From NCBI RefSeq assembly GCF_900102215.1, contig NZ_FNBG01000002.1, positions 251,084-315,083 on the forward strand: 64,000 nucleotides of DNA, given 5' to 3'. The notes beneath the pieces were generated by a model. It searched no databases and was not told the origin of the DNA. It worked only from the letters and a program-made list of their open reading frames with translations. Shown here in pieces: positions 62,844 to 64,000 of the stretch (position 1 is its first letter; every line of letters begins with the position of its first letter). The DNA comes from Fontibacillus panacisegetis (GTDB lineage: Bacteria; Bacillota; Bacilli; Paenibacillales; Paenibacillaceae). The position numbers were made by a program, and so were the translations under genes.

Positions 62844-63625
62844 ATCTGAATCGAAATACCAAGGAAAAAGCATCGCAGCGCAGCAGACTGCCGGATTCCC
62901 TGCAAGCTTGGTTCTTTCCTTTAACCGTTCTACTTCTGTGGCAGGTTGCCGGGTCATTACTTCTTCCGACTCCATGGGAGATCGGGAGACAATTCATAAT
63001 ACTTGTTGCAAACGGAACGCTATTCTCCCATCTGGAAGCCAGCGTGATCCGGGCCGCTGCCGGTTTTGTCCTCGGCAGCTCAATCGCGCTGATCATCGGG
63101 CTGGCTGCCGGACTTTCCAAACTACTGGAAGAGCTGCTGGACCCTTCCTTGCAGATGATGCGCACGGTTCCGCTGTTGTCCCTCATTCCGCTGTTTATTC
63201 TCTGGTTCGGAGTGGGACAGCTTTCGCAGGTGCTTCTGATCGCGTTGGGCTCCTTTTTCCCCTTATATGTCAATACATTCGCAGGTGTACGAGGGGTGGA
63301 CCGCAAGCTATATGAGGTCGCGCAGATCCTTGAGTACTCTAAGATGCAGCGGATCTTTCAGCTAATCATACCAGCTGCACTGCCCAATATTCTGCTCGGA
63401 TTCCGCCTGTCTCTCGGTATTGCCTGGCTCTGTCTGGTGGTAGCCGAGTTAATGGGCGCAAGCTCCGGAGTCGGCTACATGATTGGTGAAGCCCGCCAAT
63501 ATTCCCAGACCGCCGCAGTATTTGTAGGCATCGGTGTATTTGCGGCGGTCGGCAAGCTGTCCGACTCCCTCGTACGGATGCTCGAATCCAGGCTGCTCCG
63601 CTGGAGAGATGCTTATAAAGGTTGA
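62840..63625 (+). CDS. Sulfonate-type ABC permease 2 (SsuC-like)
   Basis: A 261-residue relative of the preceding permease; the two share LDPS-QMMRTVP, IPLFILWFG, VNTF-GVR-VD-KL-EVA-ILEY and IPAALPNILLGFRLSLGIAWL. Two coupled, similar permeases after one binding protein suggest a heterodimeric channel formed by a tandem duplication, unlike the usual SsuC homodimer. No second ATPase is found in between. Confidence 0.87.
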   Translation: MNLNRNTKEKASQRSRLPDSLQAWFFPLTVLLLWQVAGSLLLPTPWEIGRQFIILVANGTLFSHLEASVIRAAAGFVLGSSIALIIGLAAGLSKLLEELLDPSLQMMRTVPLLSLIPLFILWFGVGQLSQVLLIALGSFFPLYVNTFAGVRGVDRKLYEVAQILEYSKMQRIFQLIIPAALPNILLGFRLSLGIAWLCLVVAELMGASSGVGYMIGEARQYSQTAAVFVGIGVFAAVGKLSDSLVRMLESRLLRWRDAYKG

Positions 63626-63669
63626 TTCTGCTAACACACAATATTAATAGAAGAAAGGCGGGTGCCCCA

Positions 63670-64000
63670 ATGGCATATCCGGAACAAATTTATATCAACG
63701 GTACAGTACTTACCTTTGATTTCGAAGGAACAACTGCGGAAGCAGTAGCAGTGCAAGGAGAACGCATCGCTGCAGTAGGCAGTACTGAGCAGCTGCTGAA
63801 GCTGGCAGGACCGCAAACTGCTGTAATTGATCTTCAGGGAAAGACGATACTTCCCGGCTTTTATGAGGCTCACGGTCATTTTCCGTTAAGCGGAATATTG
63901 GAGGTGCAATCCGCTTCGCTATGGAGTCCTCCTCGCGGCTCTATCCGCAGCATATCCGGGCTGCTCGACGCCTTGAAGGACAAGGCAGCAAATCTTCCCG
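63670..64000 (+). CDS. Amidohydrolase, YtcJ-like, 5' part
   Basis: The first 110 codons of a metal-dependent amidohydrolase running off the right edge: IYINGTVLTFDFEGTTAEAVAVQGERIAAVG and LQGKTILPGFYEAHGHF, where the H-x-H pair is the first metal site of the TIM-barrel superfamily, in the YtcJ branch. GGCGGGTG lies upstream. Following two sulfonate importers, it could free taurine or another sulfonate from an amide, but the substrate cannot be read from this part. Confidence 0.75.
   Translation, partial: MAYPEQIYINGTVLTFDFEGTTAEAVAVQGERIAAVGSTEQLLKLAGPQTAVIDLQGKTILPGFYEAHGHFPLSGILEVQSASLWSPPRGSIRSISGLLDALKDKAANLP

Overview
The window looks like a chromosomal segment of a Paenibacillus-type member of the Bacillales. 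The Shine-Dalgarno sites are strong (AGGAGG, often with TTG or GTG starts), base composition is low to middle GC, AraR boxes and LexA/DinR boxes are of the Bacillus type, and the tail genes have PBSX (xkd) relatives. No tRNA, rRNA, CRISPR array, integrase or complete insertion sequence was seen.

Region 1 (1-19.9 kb) is a plant-polysaccharide island. It holds an alpha-xylosidase (yicI) beside an AraC-type regulator, and a minus-strand operon with two GH51 arabinofuranosidases, a GH43 arabinofuranosidase and an araNPQ-like ABC importer. A divergent ArsR-type regulator comes next, followed by araA-araR-araD-araB-araM. Four AraR operators stand before araA (two, 40 bp centre to centre), araD and araB. 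Together these genes take arabinose off side chains, import arabino-oligosaccharides, and convert L-arabinose to D-xylulose-5-phosphate.

Region 2 (20.1-52.1 kb) is the most remarkable part. Two complete but unrelated phage-tail modules lie in tandem on the minus strand with no head, portal, terminase, integrase or replication genes. The upstream module (51.9 to 34.1 kb) has a tube, tail assembly chaperone, 1639-residue tape measure with an NlpC/P60 domain, Dit, Tal, a fibronectin-type protein and a beta-helix fibre. It has no sheath, so it reads as a flexible F-type tail. The downstream module (33.2 to 20.9 kb) has a sheath, tube, chaperone with a predicted -1 frameshift, tape measure and baseplate proteins xkdP-U, then fibre, holin and amidase, so it reads as a contractile R-type tail. 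A 98-bp direct repeat, identical in both copies, lies upstream of each module and carries a near-LexA box. Each module starts with a related small CxxCIWGR protein. Between the modules lies a degenerate second holin/amidase pair, so only one working lysis cassette remains. The layout resembles the linked R/F pyocins of Pseudomonas aeruginosa, and I infer a double tailocin locus under SOS control. Two secreted stalk-domain genes sit on the opposite strand inside the F-type module, together with a decayed copy of the Tal 3' end. An SOS-type WYL/YolD gene pair flanks the locus.

Region 3 (52.1-64 kb) is an organosulfonate island. It has a glycyl radical enzyme with the residue pattern of isethionate sulfite-lyase (IslA), its radical-SAM activase, a GntR/UTRA regulator, a taurine:pyruvate-type aminotransferase, a TauABC-like importer, a second sulfonate-type binding protein with two permeases, and the start of an amidohydrolase. 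The implied path is taurine to sulfoacetaldehyde, then isethionate, then sulfite plus acetaldehyde. The sulfoacetaldehyde reductase is not in the window.
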